A stretch of 40,109 bases of DNA from Prochlorococcus sp. AG-355-P16 (GCA_003278525.1 QCEQ01000013.1:1-40109), one strand, 5' to 3'; shown: positions 7,492 to 16,774, counted from the first letter of the stretch. Numbers and translations are program-made. Notes: generated from the sequence alone by a model not told the origin.

Positions 7492-9042
7492 GTGAAATAC
7501 ATTTTTATAATTTTTTTTAGTTTTTGTGGTTTATTTTTTAATAATGGTTTAAAAGCTGCTGAAAAGATAAATATTAAGTTTGAAGAGATGGAAATCCCTC
7601 TTACTATAGAGCAATTATCAAAATTAGAAAAATACAAAGATGATTCAACAGAATTAATAAATTGGTTAAAAAAAAATGGATTTATAAGAGTTTTTGAATT
7701 ATCAAAATTTTTAGAATTTCCAGTTTTCAAGGAAGAGGGATTAAATAGAGAAATATTAAGAAGTTGGATAGGGCGTAAAATTCTTACAGAATTAAGCAAA
7801 AGCATTAAAGTTCCAAATGACAATAATGGAACAGAAATTTATAACACCATAGAAAATTTATTAGATCAAAAAAAAGAAGTTTCAACTTTAGAAATCATAA
7901 AGGCATTACCATCAGAAGAAATTTCACTTGATATTGATAATTTAATTTTAATAATTTCATCTTGGAAAAATGAATTATCAATGCAACAAGAACTTTTATC
8001 GAAATTAAATAAACTTGAAAAGACTAATCAAAATGCCTACAAAAATACTGAAAAAAAATCAACTAAAGATCTAATAAAAATTGATAAAAAAATTTATGCT
8101 CCTCACCGAGTGAAACCTTTTGAAATTGAAATATGGAAAATTAATAAAACTAATGAAGATAAAGAACTGATAATTTTTATGCCAGGACTAGGAGGCGAAA
8201 TTAATAATTTCAAATGGATAGGCAACGAATTGGCTAAAAGAGGTTGGCCAATATTATTCATAGATCATAGAGGAAGTAATTTGGATTCATTCATAGAAGT
8301 AATCGAAGGTAAGGACACAATCCCAGGAAGTGCAGACTTTTTCTTATATAGAATTAAAGATTTAGATGCTGTATTAAAAGCTCATGAAAATGGAGAATTT
8401 GGTTTACCTAATGATTCTTATATTTTAATGGGGCATTCACTTGGTGCTTTAATAGCACTTTTATATGAAGGCAATAAACCTATTGATCAACTTGAGGAAA
8501 AATGTGATTCGGCATTAAAAGACTTTGCGGTAACAAATTTATCTAAATTACTTCAATGTCAGTTGAGCGAAATACCATTCCCTAAGAAAAATAACTCTAA
8601 TAAGGCCAGTGCGATTATAGGTTTTAATTCATTTGGCAGTTTAGTATGGCCAAAGGAAAATAGTACAGGCATTAAAACACCAACTCTTCTAATAGGTGGT
8701 ACTTATGACCTTATTACACCATTAATAAATGAACAATTTAAAGTTTTTTCTGCTTTAAATAATCCATCAAATAGATTTCTAATTATTGAAGGGGCAAGTC
8801 ATTTCTCTCCAATAAGAATTAATAAAAGCTATGAAGAAAATAATGACGTCTTCAAAATAAATGAAACTTTTATTGGTTCAGAGCCAATATTAGTACAAGA
8901 CTTATCTACTAAATTTATAGTTGAATTTTTAAAAAATATTAAAAACCAAAAGATCCCTTATGTGATTAAAAACCAAAGAGATTTTGGACTTGATTTCCAT
9001 CTTTTAGATCTTGAAACAATAAAAGAAATTTCCAGAAATTAG
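7492..9042 (+). CDS. Exported alpha/beta hydrolase with N-terminal DUF1400
   Basis: Cyanobacterial-type lipase/esterase-like hydrolase, 516 residues. The N-terminus MKYIFIIFFSFCGLFFNNGL with KAAE after it is a signal peptide. Residues about 28-130 match DUF1400, the domain that precedes cyanobacterial hydrolases of this type. The catalytic domain (about 205-480) has IIFMPGLGGEINNFKWIG as oxyanion region, the nucleophile elbow GHSLG with Ser316, Asp406 in GGTYDLITP and His437 in GASHFSP, so the triad is complete. Natural substrate unknown. The start is GTG at 7492; the frame is closed upstream by TAA at 7483, so the start cannot move up and the signal peptide fits. The gene converges on the ABC permease with a shared TTAG. 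Confidence 0.88.
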   Translation: MKYIFIIFFSFCGLFFNNGLKAAEKINIKFEEMEIPLTIEQLSKLEKYKDDSTELINWLKKNGFIRVFELSKFLEFPVFKEEGLNREILRSWIGRKILTELSKSIKVPNDNNGTEIYNTIENLLDQKKEVSTLEIIKALPSEEISLDIDNLILIISSWKNELSMQQELLSKLNKLEKTNQNAYKNTEKKSTKDLIKIDKKIYAPHRVKPFEIEIWKINKTNEDKELIIFMPGLGGEINNFKWIGNELAKRGWPILFIDHRGSNLDSFIEVIEGKDTIPGSADFFLYRIKDLDAVLKAHENGEFGLPNDSYILMGHSLGALIALLYEGNKPIDQLEEKCDSALKDFAVTNLSKLLQCQLSEIPFPKKNNSNKASAIIGFNSFGSLVWPKENSTGIKTPTLLIGGTYDLITPLINEQFKVFSALNNPSNRFLIIEGASHFSPIRINKSYEENNDVFKINETFIGSEPILVQDLSTKFIVEFLKNIKNQKIPYVIKNQRDFGLDFHLLDLETIKEISRN

Positions 9043-10064
9043 TACTCTATGCGTGGATCTAAATATGCGATTAAAATATCCACGAAGAGATTTAAAGAGA
9101 CTATGAGCATAGAGGTAAAAATTACAATTCCTTGAACCAAGGTATAGTCTCTTTGAGAAATAGCTTCATGTAATCTTAAAGCAATACCTGGCCATGAAAA
9201 AGTTACCTCGAACAATAAAGCACCTCCTGCTAATGAGGCCATAGTCAAGCCAGAAATAGTGACAATTGGCAATAGAGCATTAGGCAATGCATGATTTAAA
9301 AATATTTTTTTCCTTGATATTCCTCTGCATATAGCAGCATTTGCATAATCACTTTTTAATGTCTTATCCAAATTTACTCTTAATGAGCGGTTGAATATAC
9401 CACTTAATAAAAAACCAAGGGTAATAGAAGGAAGTGCGAGATGATAAAGACTATCTTTCAAAGCAATAATATTATTTGAAAGAATACTATCTAAAACCAG
9501 AAAACCTGTAATTTGTGGTTGTTGCTGAAATACTGGAAATCTACCTCCAATTGGGGAAATATTAAAGATTACAGAAAATAATAATTGCGCTAACATTGCA
9601 CCCCAAAAAGGAGGGATCGCATATGTAGCAATTCCTATTATTCTCGCAATATAATCAGTCTTTTTACCTTTATTTCTTAAGCCAATTAATCCCAATGGGA
9701 AGCCTATTAGTGTCGCACTTAATATTGAAAAGAATCCAAGCTCAAGACTTGCAGGCAATGACTTAATAATAATATTGAGGACTGGCTCCTGAGTACTAAG
9801 AGATTGGCCAAAATCTAAGTGCAATATATTTTTAATATATGAAAAATATTGACTTATTAAAGGTTCATTTAGCCCCAATTTATTTCTTAGAAATTCCCTT
9901 GAAACCTCATCTGCACCAGATCCAAGTATGGCATCGACGGGATCGCCGGGGGCAACTCTCAATAAAATAAATACTAATGAAGAAATTATCCATAGCATTA
10001 TCGGTATTAATGAAATTTTTAATAAGGAATAATTTAGTAATTTATTTAAATTTCTACTCATCAA
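9039..10064 (-). CDS. Peptide/nickel-type ABC transporter permease (DppB family)
   Basis: Inner-membrane permease of 341 residues with about six helices. The N-terminus has WIISSLVFILLRVAPGDPVDAILG, the standard DppB/OppB opening, and the EAA loop region reads HALPNALLPIVTISGLTMASLAGG followed by VTFSWPGIALRLHEAI. It overlaps the preceding binding-protein gene by 11 bases, so the two are translationally coupled. Di/oligopeptide systems normally need a second permease (DppC) and one or two ATPases; none is encoded in this window. The partners must lie elsewhere or are absent. Substrate unknown. Confidence 0.9.
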   Translation of the reverse strand: MMSRNLNKLLNYSLLKISLIPIMLWIISSLVFILLRVAPGDPVDAILGSGADEVSREFLRNKLGLNEPLISQYFSYIKNILHLDFGQSLSTQEPVLNIIIKSLPASLELGFFSILSATLIGFPLGLIGLRNKGKKTDYIARIIGIATYAIPPFWGAMLAQLLFSVIFNISPIGGRFPVFQQQPQITGFLVLDSILSNNIIALKDSLYHLALPSITLGFLLSGIFNRSLRVNLDKTLKSDYANAAICRGISRKKIFLNHALPNALLPIVTISGLTMASLAGGALLFEVTFSWPGIALRLHEAISQRDYTLVQGIVIFTSMLIVSLNLFVDILIAYLDPRIEY

Positions 10065-11625
10065 TTAACTCTAGATCACTCAATGAAATTATTCCTGCAC
10101 CATTAAAAATAGGTTTTGAAATATTATTTCGTGACCATGCTTTTTGAGAGGATATCCAAATAGGAATATAAGGGATTGAATTTGCTGCTATTTTTTCAAT
10201 TTCAACAAGTTTTTCTAATCTTTTAATTCCACTAATTTTTTCACTCTCAAGAAATAAACTTTCAACTTTATTAGATGCCCAAAAACTGCCGCTATAAACG
10301 GATTCTCCTTTTTTACATATGCCATCAACTATTTCATTACAACTTAAAAGAGGGGTGAGATAAGCCTCTGGATCTGAATAAGCCCCAGTCCAATCGAGAA
10401 TAACTGCCGTATAAATTCCCAAACTTAGATTCTTATAAACTGTTGTAGATTCAACCCCATTTAGTTCAATATCAATACAATCTTTTAAAGAATTTTTAAT
10501 TTCTTCTTGCCATGTTAGAGCAATAAGCTTGTCAGCTGGTACGTTCGATCTATAAGTAAGGGGTATTTTTAGAATATTTCCATTGCAATAATTTTCTTTT
10601 TGCAATAACCTTCTCGCTTCTAAATAATCGTATTTAGGCCACAGTTCTTGATTATCTTTTTTTAATATCGGGGGAATAATTGATCTAGATGGCTTCCTTA
10701 ATCCATAACTTACTTTCTCACTAATCAATTTTCTATTAAGACTTTTTGCCAAAGCCAGTCTTAAATTAAGATTACTTAAGGGATAAGAACTAGTTTTGAG
10801 GCTTATAAAACTTAATTCAGTGAAAGGGCTATTACCTTCATTAAACTGTTTATTTTTGCTTAAATCATTTAAACTTTTTCTCTGACTATCATCAATTGAA
10901 TTTGATAAAAGCACGTCAATTTGTTCACTTCTTAAAGCCCCAAAAAGAGAGGATGAATTTGAATATCCCACAAAATTAACGCCGTTATTTAAGGGCTTTT
11001 CACCCCAATAATTCAAATATGGATCAATTGATTGAACTTCATTAGTAAAACTGGTCAAAACATACTTACCAGTACCAACAAATTTTTCATTTAGAAACTT
11101 ATCAGAATATTGTTTGTAAAATGTAGGAGATATTGGAGTTAAATTTACTGATGTGAGTAAACCGTTTAAAGAACTTGATGGTTTATTCAAATTTATTATG
11201 ATTGAAAACTCACTTGGCGTTTCTATTGATTTAATCTTATTTCCTAAAATATAGTTCATCGTTCCAATTCTTTTGAATCTATCAAAGGTAAACTTCATAG
11301 CATTTGAGTTAAATGCAGTTCCATCGTGAAAAAAAACATTCTTTCTTAAATTAATAGTTATTTGAAGTCTATTCTTTGAAATAACTGGCATCCCGGAGGC
11401 CAATTCAGGTATTAATTCTCCGTTAGAATTTAATTCATATAATGTGTCTCCAAGAGAACTGATTAATTGAATTGCTTTAAGAGTATTTGCTCTAGCTGGA
11501 TCTAAAGATTCAATTTTTCCAGAACTTGCTACTATGATTTTTTTAGATATTCTTTTTGAGCCGCAAGAATTCTGTAAAAAAGAAATTAAAATTATAAATA
11601 TTGATAAAACAATTTTTTTTTTCAT
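10054..11625 (-). CDS. ABC transporter substrate-binding protein, family 5 (peptide type)
   Basis: Periplasmic solute-binding protein of 523 residues, SBP_bac_5 family. The N-terminal signal MKKKIVLSIFIILISFLQNS ends at Cys21, a probable lipoprotein cysteine, although the -3 residue is Gln rather than the preferred Leu. Family motifs: SLDPARANT, ELIPELASGMPVISKNRLQITINLRKNVFFHDGTAFNSNAMKFTFDR, FVGTGKYVL and NLRLALAKSLNRKLI. The C-terminal region holds WTGAYSDPEAYLTPLLSC and a Cys pair that may bridge. It is the first gene of a binding-protein/permease pair. It probably binds short peptides or a related organic solute, but ligand identity cannot be read. Confidence 0.9.
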   Translation of the reverse strand: MKKKIVLSIFIILISFLQNSCGSKRISKKIIVASSGKIESLDPARANTLKAIQLISSLGDTLYELNSNGELIPELASGMPVISKNRLQITINLRKNVFFHDGTAFNSNAMKFTFDRFKRIGTMNYILGNKIKSIETPSEFSIIINLNKPSSSLNGLLTSVNLTPISPTFYKQYSDKFLNEKFVGTGKYVLTSFTNEVQSIDPYLNYWGEKPLNNGVNFVGYSNSSSLFGALRSEQIDVLLSNSIDDSQRKSLNDLSKNKQFNEGNSPFTELSFISLKTSSYPLSNLNLRLALAKSLNRKLISEKVSYGLRKPSRSIIPPILKKDNQELWPKYDYLEARRLLQKENYCNGNILKIPLTYRSNVPADKLIALTWQEEIKNSLKDCIDIELNGVESTTVYKNLSLGIYTAVILDWTGAYSDPEAYLTPLLSCNEIVDGICKKGESVYSGSFWASNKVESLFLESEKISGIKRLEKLVEIEKIAANSIPYIPIWISSQKAWSRNNISKPIFNGAGIISLSDLELIDE

Positions 11626-11642
11626 ATTTCCTTAGTTCTTAA

Positions 11643-11915
11643 TTATTCTGAAGAATTGTTTGAGCAGAAAATTTGTAAGGTTATTTGACTAATTTCTAAA
11701 GCAAATGTTTTTTTAGAGTTACAAGCAAATGGCCACTCTCTAACCCAACAAATTTCTTTACCTCTATTTAAACCAATTACTTGAAAAGTCTTATTGCTAT
11801 TTTTAATTTTTACACAAGCACCTTTATAAAGGTTTTCAGAAAAAATTAAATTATTATTTTCATTATTATTATCTAATAGTTTTGAATGAATCATTAAGGT
11901 GTTAAAACCAAACAC
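11643..11915 (-). CDS. Conserved small hypothetical protein
   Basis: Unrecognised, 83-90 residues. The longest frame starts at GTG 11915; an ATG at 11894 gives MIHSKLLDNN and removes seven residues. I favour the ATG. The central part VKIKNSNKTFQVIGLNRGKEICWVREWPFACNSKKTFALEISQITL is compact and beta-rich, with a Trp/Arg/Cys cluster (CWVREWPFAC) that looks like a conserved core, while the N-terminus is a low-complexity Asn-rich stretch. It resembles a small SH3-like barrel, but this is only an impression. It sits between hom and the ABC binding protein on the same strand with 17 bases to the latter. Confidence 0.6.
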   Translation of the reverse strand: MFGFNTLMIHSKLLDNNNENNNLIFSENLYKGACVKIKNSNKTFQVIGLNRGKEICWVREWPFACNSKKTFALEISQITLQIFCSNNSSE

Positions 11916-11964
11916 TTACTTTCTTCGGTTTACCAGGCTATAAAGAAATTTGCAAACTTTTTTT

Positions 11965-13266
11965 TTAAATACAACTTAATTGACTTGCAATAATTTTGAC
12001 TTCATTGAGCGAATTTATTTCATATTTCGATCTATCAAAATCTCCATTATTTACCTCATGAGTAATAACGACAATTTCAGCTTTATCCTCACTTGCATCG
12101 AGTTGAACAATTGATTCGATTGAAACATTATTCTTTCCAAAAATATCTCCAATCTTTCCTATGACACCTGGGCTATCAAGACAAATAATTCTAAGGTAAT
12201 TTTTTTTATTTATTTCTGAAGATTCGATGATATGACAGTTTCTCCAGAAATAAAAAGATAATAATGGATCGATTGAATTATTATTTTTAACTGAAGCGGC
12301 ATGCAGATTTAATATATCTGATACTACTGATGCAGCAGTTGGGCCACTCCCTGCGCCGGGTCCGTATAACATTATCTCTCCAAGAGGATCAGCCTCTATC
12401 AATAAAGCATTATTAACTCCCTTAACTGTTGCCAATGGATGAGATTTTGGAATCAAAGAAGGTCCTACCCAAATATTCAAAGCTTGTGAATCATTACTAT
12501 TAATTTGCCCCCTTTCGGAGAGCGCTAAAAGTTTTATTTCAAACCCTAATTTATTGGCATATTCGATATCTTTTAGATCTATTTTGCTAATGCCCTCTGA
12601 ATGTATCTCCTCTCTTTTGATTTTCCCTCCAAATGCGAGTTCACTAAGGATTGAAATCTTATCAGCAGCATCATGCCCCTCAACATCTGCAGTCGGATCA
12701 AATTCTGCATAACCAAGGCTTTGGGCCAATTTTAAAGTCGCCTTATAATCAGCTTTTTCATTTGCCATCTTTGAAAGAATAAAATTTGTTGTGCCATTTA
12801 TTATCCCAACCATTTTTTTTATACTGTTACTTTTTAATGATCTTTTTAAGGGTTCAATTATTGGAATCCCTCCGCAAACAGCCGCTTCTGACAATATATA
12901 CACTCCTTCTTTAGATGCAGTTTTATATATTTCTTCTCCATATCTTGCAATGACAGCTTTATTAGCAGTAACAACAGATTTACCTAATTTTAATGATTGC
13001 AGAATAATATCTCTCGCCAAATCAACTCCACCCATTACTTCAACAATTACATCTATAGAGGGGTCATTAATTAATTTAAATGGATCATCAGTTAATAAAT
13101 TATTGTCTAGCTCAATATCCCTTTTTTTATAAAGATCTTTAACTGCTATTTTTGCAATTTCTATTTCTTTAAGGATTGGATGTGAATCAATTTCAGAACT
13201 TAATATTTTATAAATCCCTGAACCTACAGTTCCAAAACCTACAATCCCAATTTTGCATTTTCTCAT
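11965..13266 (-). CDS. hom: Homoserine dehydrogenase
   Basis: NAD(P)H-dependent reduction of aspartate semialdehyde to homoserine, the branch to threonine and methionine. 433 residues, the normal length of the monofunctional ACT-containing form. The Rossmann motif GIVGFGTVGSGIYKIL is at the N-terminus, followed by VVEVMGG, VVTANKAVIARYG and the substrate-site signature GIINGTTNFILSKM. LGYAEFDPTADVEGHDAADKI carries the catalytic acidic and Lys residues. The last 80 residues (SPGVIGKIGDIFGKNNVSIESIVQ) are an ACT domain that normally gives threonine feedback inhibition. It lies downstream of sufE with a 44-base gap, in a long same-strand run. Confidence 0.96.
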   Translation of the reverse strand: MRKCKIGIVGFGTVGSGIYKILSSEIDSHPILKEIEIAKIAVKDLYKKRDIELDNNLLTDDPFKLINDPSIDVIVEVMGGVDLARDIILQSLKLGKSVVTANKAVIARYGEEIYKTASKEGVYILSEAAVCGGIPIIEPLKRSLKSNSIKKMVGIINGTTNFILSKMANEKADYKATLKLAQSLGYAEFDPTADVEGHDAADKISILSELAFGGKIKREEIHSEGISKIDLKDIEYANKLGFEIKLLALSERGQINSNDSQALNIWVGPSLIPKSHPLATVKGVNNALLIEADPLGEIMLYGPGAGSGPTAASVVSDILNLHAASVKNNNSIDPLLSFYFWRNCHIIESSEINKKNYLRIICLDSPGVIGKIGDIFGKNNVSIESIVQLDASEDKAEIVVITHEVNNGDFDRSKYEINSLNEVKIIASQLSCI

Positions 13267-13310
13267 TTTTTATTTCTTTTAACTTTGAGTTTAATTTTAT
13301 ATTATTAGGC

Positions 13311-13730
13311 CTACAAAAATTCATTTGCTTGAGACTGCATTTTCAATAAAATGTTTAAAAAACCATTTGAACGTGAAGGGGTTAAGCTTGCTTTCAAACC
13401 AGTATCTTCTATAAATTTCTTATCTATTTCAACAACTTGATTTGGTGTTAACTCATTTAATCCACTTATTAAAAAGGCCAACAAACCCTTTGTTATAAGA
13501 GCATCAGAATATCCTTCCCAAAATAATTTACCGGCTTTAATTGTTGCCTTAACAAAAACTTCTGAAACGCATCCCTTAACTTTATTTTCTTCAATAAGTA
13601 TTTCACTATCTGGTTCTTTCAATTTTTTGCCTAACCACAAAATGTATTCATATTTCCTTTTTGGATCTTCTGATTTCTTCAACTTTTCTACTAATTTTGA
13701 TAAATTATTGTATTTTTCCTGATTTTCCAT
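13311..13730 (-). CDS. sufE: SufE-like sulfur acceptor protein
   Basis: Accepts persulfide sulfur from the SufS cysteine desulfurase and passes it to the SufBCD scaffold for Fe-S cluster assembly. 139 residues, full length. The acceptor cysteine is Cys54 in NKVKGCVSEVFVKA, matching Cys51 of E. coli SufE, followed by the conserved LFWEGYSDALITKGLLAFLISGLN. The C-terminal GLKASLTPSRSNGFLNILLKMQSQA also matches. Other suf genes are not in the window. The ATG at 13730 is 39 bases after the cyclo-ligase stop on the same strand. Confidence 0.94.
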   Translation of the reverse strand: MENQEKYNNLSKLVEKLKKSEDPKRKYEYILWLGKKLKEPDSEILIEENKVKGCVSEVFVKATIKAGKLFWEGYSDALITKGLLAFLISGLNELTPNQVVEIDKKFIEDTGLKASLTPSRSNGFLNILLKMQSQANEFL

Positions 13731-13769
13731 TTTTTAAAGCTATAAATTAATCAATTTAAGAGTCTTCTA

Positions 13770-14327
13770 TTATACAAATATTTCTTTTTCTGTGATAAAG
13801 CCAGATAAAGGAATATCCCACTCAGCTCTGGTTAATGGAATCGTACTTACGCAATTAGAAGTTAATACTCCAATGCATGGAACATTTCCCCAATCATTAT
13901 CTCTCCTTAATTTATCAAAATAACCACCACCATAACCTAATCTTGTTAAATTTTTATCAACCGAAAGACATGGTACAAATATCATGCTTATCTGCAAATG
14001 ACTTAATGGAGAAGAGTTATTTGGACTTAGTATTCCCTCAGAATCTTTGGTAAGAGGTTTTTCGTCCCATGGATAGAATAACAACTCTTTTTTATCTTTA
14101 CATCTAGGTAAAGCTAAAGTAAATTTTTTCTTAAGACTTCTTATATCAACTTCATTTTTTAGAGGCCAATATATAGCTATATAACCAATATTTTTATATC
14201 CCTTAACAAATGAATCAATATATAAACTTACATTCTTTTCTACATTTTCTCTTTGATCAAGAGATATCCCATCTCTTAGTTTTCTAAACGCATCCCTCTC
14301 CAATTTCTTATTTTTAAAGATCGTCAT
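13770..14327 (-). CDS. 5-formyltetrahydrofolate cyclo-ligase
   Basis: ATP-dependent conversion of 5-formyl-THF to 5,10-methenyl-THF, which salvages a folate dead-end. 185 residues. The N-terminus KKLERDAFRKLRDGIS supplies the basic ATP-binding residues, and the signature LTRLGYGGGYFDKLRR is the nucleotide/magnesium loop typical of the family. IAIYWPLKNEVDIRSL and LSVDKNLTRLGYG are also conserved. The other folate gene in the window is folD at 29764, in a different transcription unit. It starts 9 bases after the ruvC stop. Confidence 0.93.
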   Translation of the reverse strand: MTIFKNKKLERDAFRKLRDGISLDQRENVEKNVSLYIDSFVKGYKNIGYIAIYWPLKNEVDIRSLKKKFTLALPRCKDKKELLFYPWDEKPLTKDSEGILSPNNSSPLSHLQISMIFVPCLSVDKNLTRLGYGGGYFDKLRRDNDWGNVPCIGVLTSNCVSTIPLTRAEWDIPLSGFITEKEIFV

Positions 14328-14336
14328 TTTAAATTT

Positions 14337-14810
14337 TTAATTAAAGCCTTCCTCATTTAGTTTTGTGAGTGCTATTGCCAATGCATCTGCTGAATCATCA
14401 GGTTTTGGAGGTTTATCAAGATCCAAGTCATACATAACAGCATCAATGATATCTCTCTTAGATGCCTTTCCAGACCCAGCAATAGTTAATTTTATCTGAG
14501 CAGGTGAATACTCACTAACATGAATTTTTTTAGAGGCCAATACCATCATAATCACACCTCTGGCCTGCACCACACTAATGGTAGTGCTTGACCTGTAAAA
14601 GAAAAATTTTTCTACTGCCGCTGCAGTTGGGTTCCAATGATTAATTAATTCATTAAGATCTTGGAATATCTCATAAAGTCTATCTTCTTCTTTTTTATCT
14701 TTACCTGTCTCAATAACGCCGCAATCTAATAATATCTTTCTTTCATTTTCTATCTCAATTATTCCATAACCAACTCGAGCTAATCCGGGGTCAATCCCAA
14801 TTATTCTCAC
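14337..14810 (-). CDS. ruvC: Holliday junction resolvase RuvC
   Basis: Dimeric endonuclease that cleaves Holliday junctions in recombination repair. 157 residues, full length. The four catalytic acids are present: Asp7 in [12 protein letters not shown], Glu67 in AAVEKFFF, Asp139 and Asp142 in [13 protein letters not shown], equivalent to D7, E66, D138 and D141 of E. coli. The ATG at 14810 lies 5 bases after the chlI stop, so it is very likely co-transcribed with magnesium chelatase, an arrangement with no obvious functional logic. Confidence 0.96.
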   Translation of the reverse strand: MRIIGIDPGLARVGYGIIEIENERKILLDCGVIETGKDKKEEDRLYEIFQDLNELINHWNPTAAAVEKFFFYRSSTTISVVQARGVIMMVLASKKIHVSEYSPAQIKLTIAGSGKASKRDIIDAVMYDLDLDKPPKPDDSADALAIALTKLNEEGFN

Positions 14811-14815
14811 TGTTA

Positions 14816-15904
14816 TTACACTTCAGCAGACAATTGAAATTTTGAAAGATTTTCTTTTTCATCTAAATCAAATACTTTACAAAAAGCTTGAATAACTTTT
14901 TCACCTGAATCAACTTGTTCTAAGGGATCTTTTCTAAGTCTATGTCTTAAAGAACAAGAAATAACCCTTGCTATATCATCTTCATACACTTCAGTTCTGC
15001 CCTCAAATGCTGCAATTGCCCTTGCTGATCGATTCGTAACAATATCTCCACGTAAACCGTCCACATCTAGTTCTCCGCAGATTGCAGAAATATTCAATCT
15101 TAAGTCATCGTCCATTTGAACAGTATTTAATATTTCTTGTGCTTTTATAACTTTTTGTTGAAGTTCATCCTGTTGTTTCTCAACACGCAATGAAAACGCA
15201 TCAGGATTATCATCAAAAGAAGTTCTTTGATCAACTACTTGAACTCTTAATTCAGCATCTCTAACTGTCTTAACTTCAACACTCATTCCAAACCTGTCCA
15301 ATAGTTGAGGCCTTAATTCACCTTCTTCTGGATTTCCTGAACCAATAAGGACAAACCTCGCAGGATGTCGAACTGATACCCCCTCCCTTTCAACTGTATT
15401 CCATCCCGAAGCGGCCGAATCTAAAAGTACATCAACTAAATGATCATCAAGTAAATTCACTTCATCAACGTATAGTAAACCCCTATTAGCTTTTGCTAAT
15501 AGGCCTGGTTCGAACGCCTTGACACCTTCACTCAAAGCCTTCTCTATATCAATGGTTCCACAAAGCCTGTCTTCAGTAGCCCCCAAAGGCAAGTCAACCA
15601 TAGGTACTTGTTTTTGAATACTCTCTAGATTCTCTCCTTGAGTAATTTTCTCCAAAACTTCTTTACTTTGTAAATCAGGATCAACTAGTGAACTATTATA
15701 TGGATCGTCTTTAACAACATCGATTGCAGGCAACAAATCAGCTAAGGCTCTTATTGTAGTGGACTTTCCAGTTCCTCTATCACCCATTATCATCACTCCT
15801 CCAATTCTTGGATCAATAACATTTAATAAGAGAGCCAATTTCATTTCTTCTTGACCAATTACTGCAGTAAAAGGAAAAACTCTTCTTTTCTTTGTTGAAG
15901 GCAC
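14816..15904 (-). CDS. chlI: Magnesium chelatase subunit ChlI
   Basis: AAA+ ATPase of the ChlI/ChlD/ChlH complex that inserts magnesium into protoporphyrin IX, the first committed step to chlorophyll. 362 residues. Opening [19 protein letters not shown]; Walker [11 protein letters not shown] at 41-50; Walker [18 protein letters not shown]; ChlI insertion loop [19 protein letters not shown]; sensor [25 protein letters not shown]; arginine finger region [12 protein letters not shown]. It is the first gene of the same-strand run that continues through ruvC, the cyclo-ligase and sufE to hom. The 120-base spacer upstream (15905-16024) is AT-rich and must contain its promoter; no convincing box could be fixed. 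Confidence 0.97.
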   Translation of the reverse strand: MPSTKKRRVFPFTAVIGQEEMKLALLLNVIDPRIGGVMIMGDRGTGKSTTIRALADLLPAIDVVKDDPYNSSLVDPDLQSKEVLEKITQGENLESIQKQVPMVDLPLGATEDRLCGTIDIEKALSEGVKAFEPGLLAKANRGLLYVDEVNLLDDHLVDVLLDSAASGWNTVEREGVSVRHPARFVLIGSGNPEEGELRPQLLDRFGMSVEVKTVRDAELRVQVVDQRTSFDDNPDAFSLRVEKQQDELQQKVIKAQEILNTVQMDDDLRLNISAICGELDVDGLRGDIVTNRSARAIAAFEGRTEVYEDDIARVISCSLRHRLRKDPLEQVDSGEKVIQAFCKVFDLDEKENLSKFQLSAEV

Positions 15905-16024
15905 TGTTTTAGTTTCTTAAATATTCAAATAATCAATAGATGCTACTTCAGAAAATGTTTTTAGTAAATATCCCTATCAAATTAAAACAAGAAGTGAATA
16001 ATAACTAATTAAATTTATACTTAC

Positions 16025-16774
16025 TTATTTTTTTTTTGAATTGTTCAAAAACCAGTTTATTTGATGGACAATTCCTCGTAAAACATTTATTTCATGCATT
16101 GATGTATTTGCCCTCAAAATAAAATTCTTAAATTTACTGATTTTTGCCTTGGAGGTATGTTCTAAGAGATATCCAACTCGCAAAAGCATTTCCTCTAATT
16201 CCACAAATGTATCATGTACTTCATTCGATGATGCTAAGTTAAAAACTTTTAATTCATTATTTAAATTCTTTTTAGAAGACTTATTTAATTCATAAAGAAC
16301 TATTGAAACAGCGTGAGAAAGATTTAATGATGGATTATATTGAGAAGTTGGAATATTAAAAGTTTTATTTGCTAGAAGCAACTCGCTGTTAGTTAAACCT
16401 CTATCTTCTCTTCCAAATACAATTGCTAAAGTATTTATCTTCTTAAAGGATAAAGTCCAATCAAAAATATCATCAGAAGATACAAAAAATGAATCTTTAT
16501 TTACATCAATCCTTCCACAAGATGCCAGAACCAAATCACAATCAAAAATTGCTTTTTGAAGATCATCAAAAACCTTACAATGTTTAAGAAATTTTTGACC
16601 TTTAAGAGCCATTTTTTTTGCTTCTAAAGAAAATATGTCGCATTTAGGAGAAACAATTCTTAATTCATCAACTTCAAAATTACTGCATAATCTAGCAACG
16701 CTACCTACATTTAAAGGGCCATTTGGTTCAACTAAAATTACCTTTAAACTAGAAAAATTTTTTCCCAAAATCAT
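16025..16774 (-). CDS. TrmJ-like SPOUT RNA 2'-O-methyltransferase
   Basis: SAM-dependent RNA ribose methyltransferase of the TrmH/SpoU class, 249 residues. The three SPOUT motifs are clear: motif 1 VILVEPNGPLNVGSVARL, motif 2 LAIVFGREDRGLTNSELLL, motif 3 IPTSQYNPSLNLSHAVSIVLYEL. A C-terminal helical extension (VELEEMLLRVGYLLEHTSK, EINVLRGIVHQINWFL) matches TrmJ, which modifies position 32 of tRNA anticodon loops, more than TrmL. The start ATG overlaps the cytM stop by four bases (ATGA), so the two are translationally coupled. Exact RNA target is inferred from similarity. Confidence 0.88.
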   Translation of the reverse strand: MILGKNFSSLKVILVEPNGPLNVGSVARLCSNFEVDELRIVSPKCDIFSLEAKKMALKGQKFLKHCKVFDDLQKAIFDCDLVLASCGRIDVNKDSFFVSSDDIFDWTLSFKKINTLAIVFGREDRGLTNSELLLANKTFNIPTSQYNPSLNLSHAVSIVLYELNKSSKKNLNNELKVFNLASSNEVHDTFVELEEMLLRVGYLLEHTSKAKISKFKNFILRANTSMHEINVLRGIVHQINWFLNNSKKK

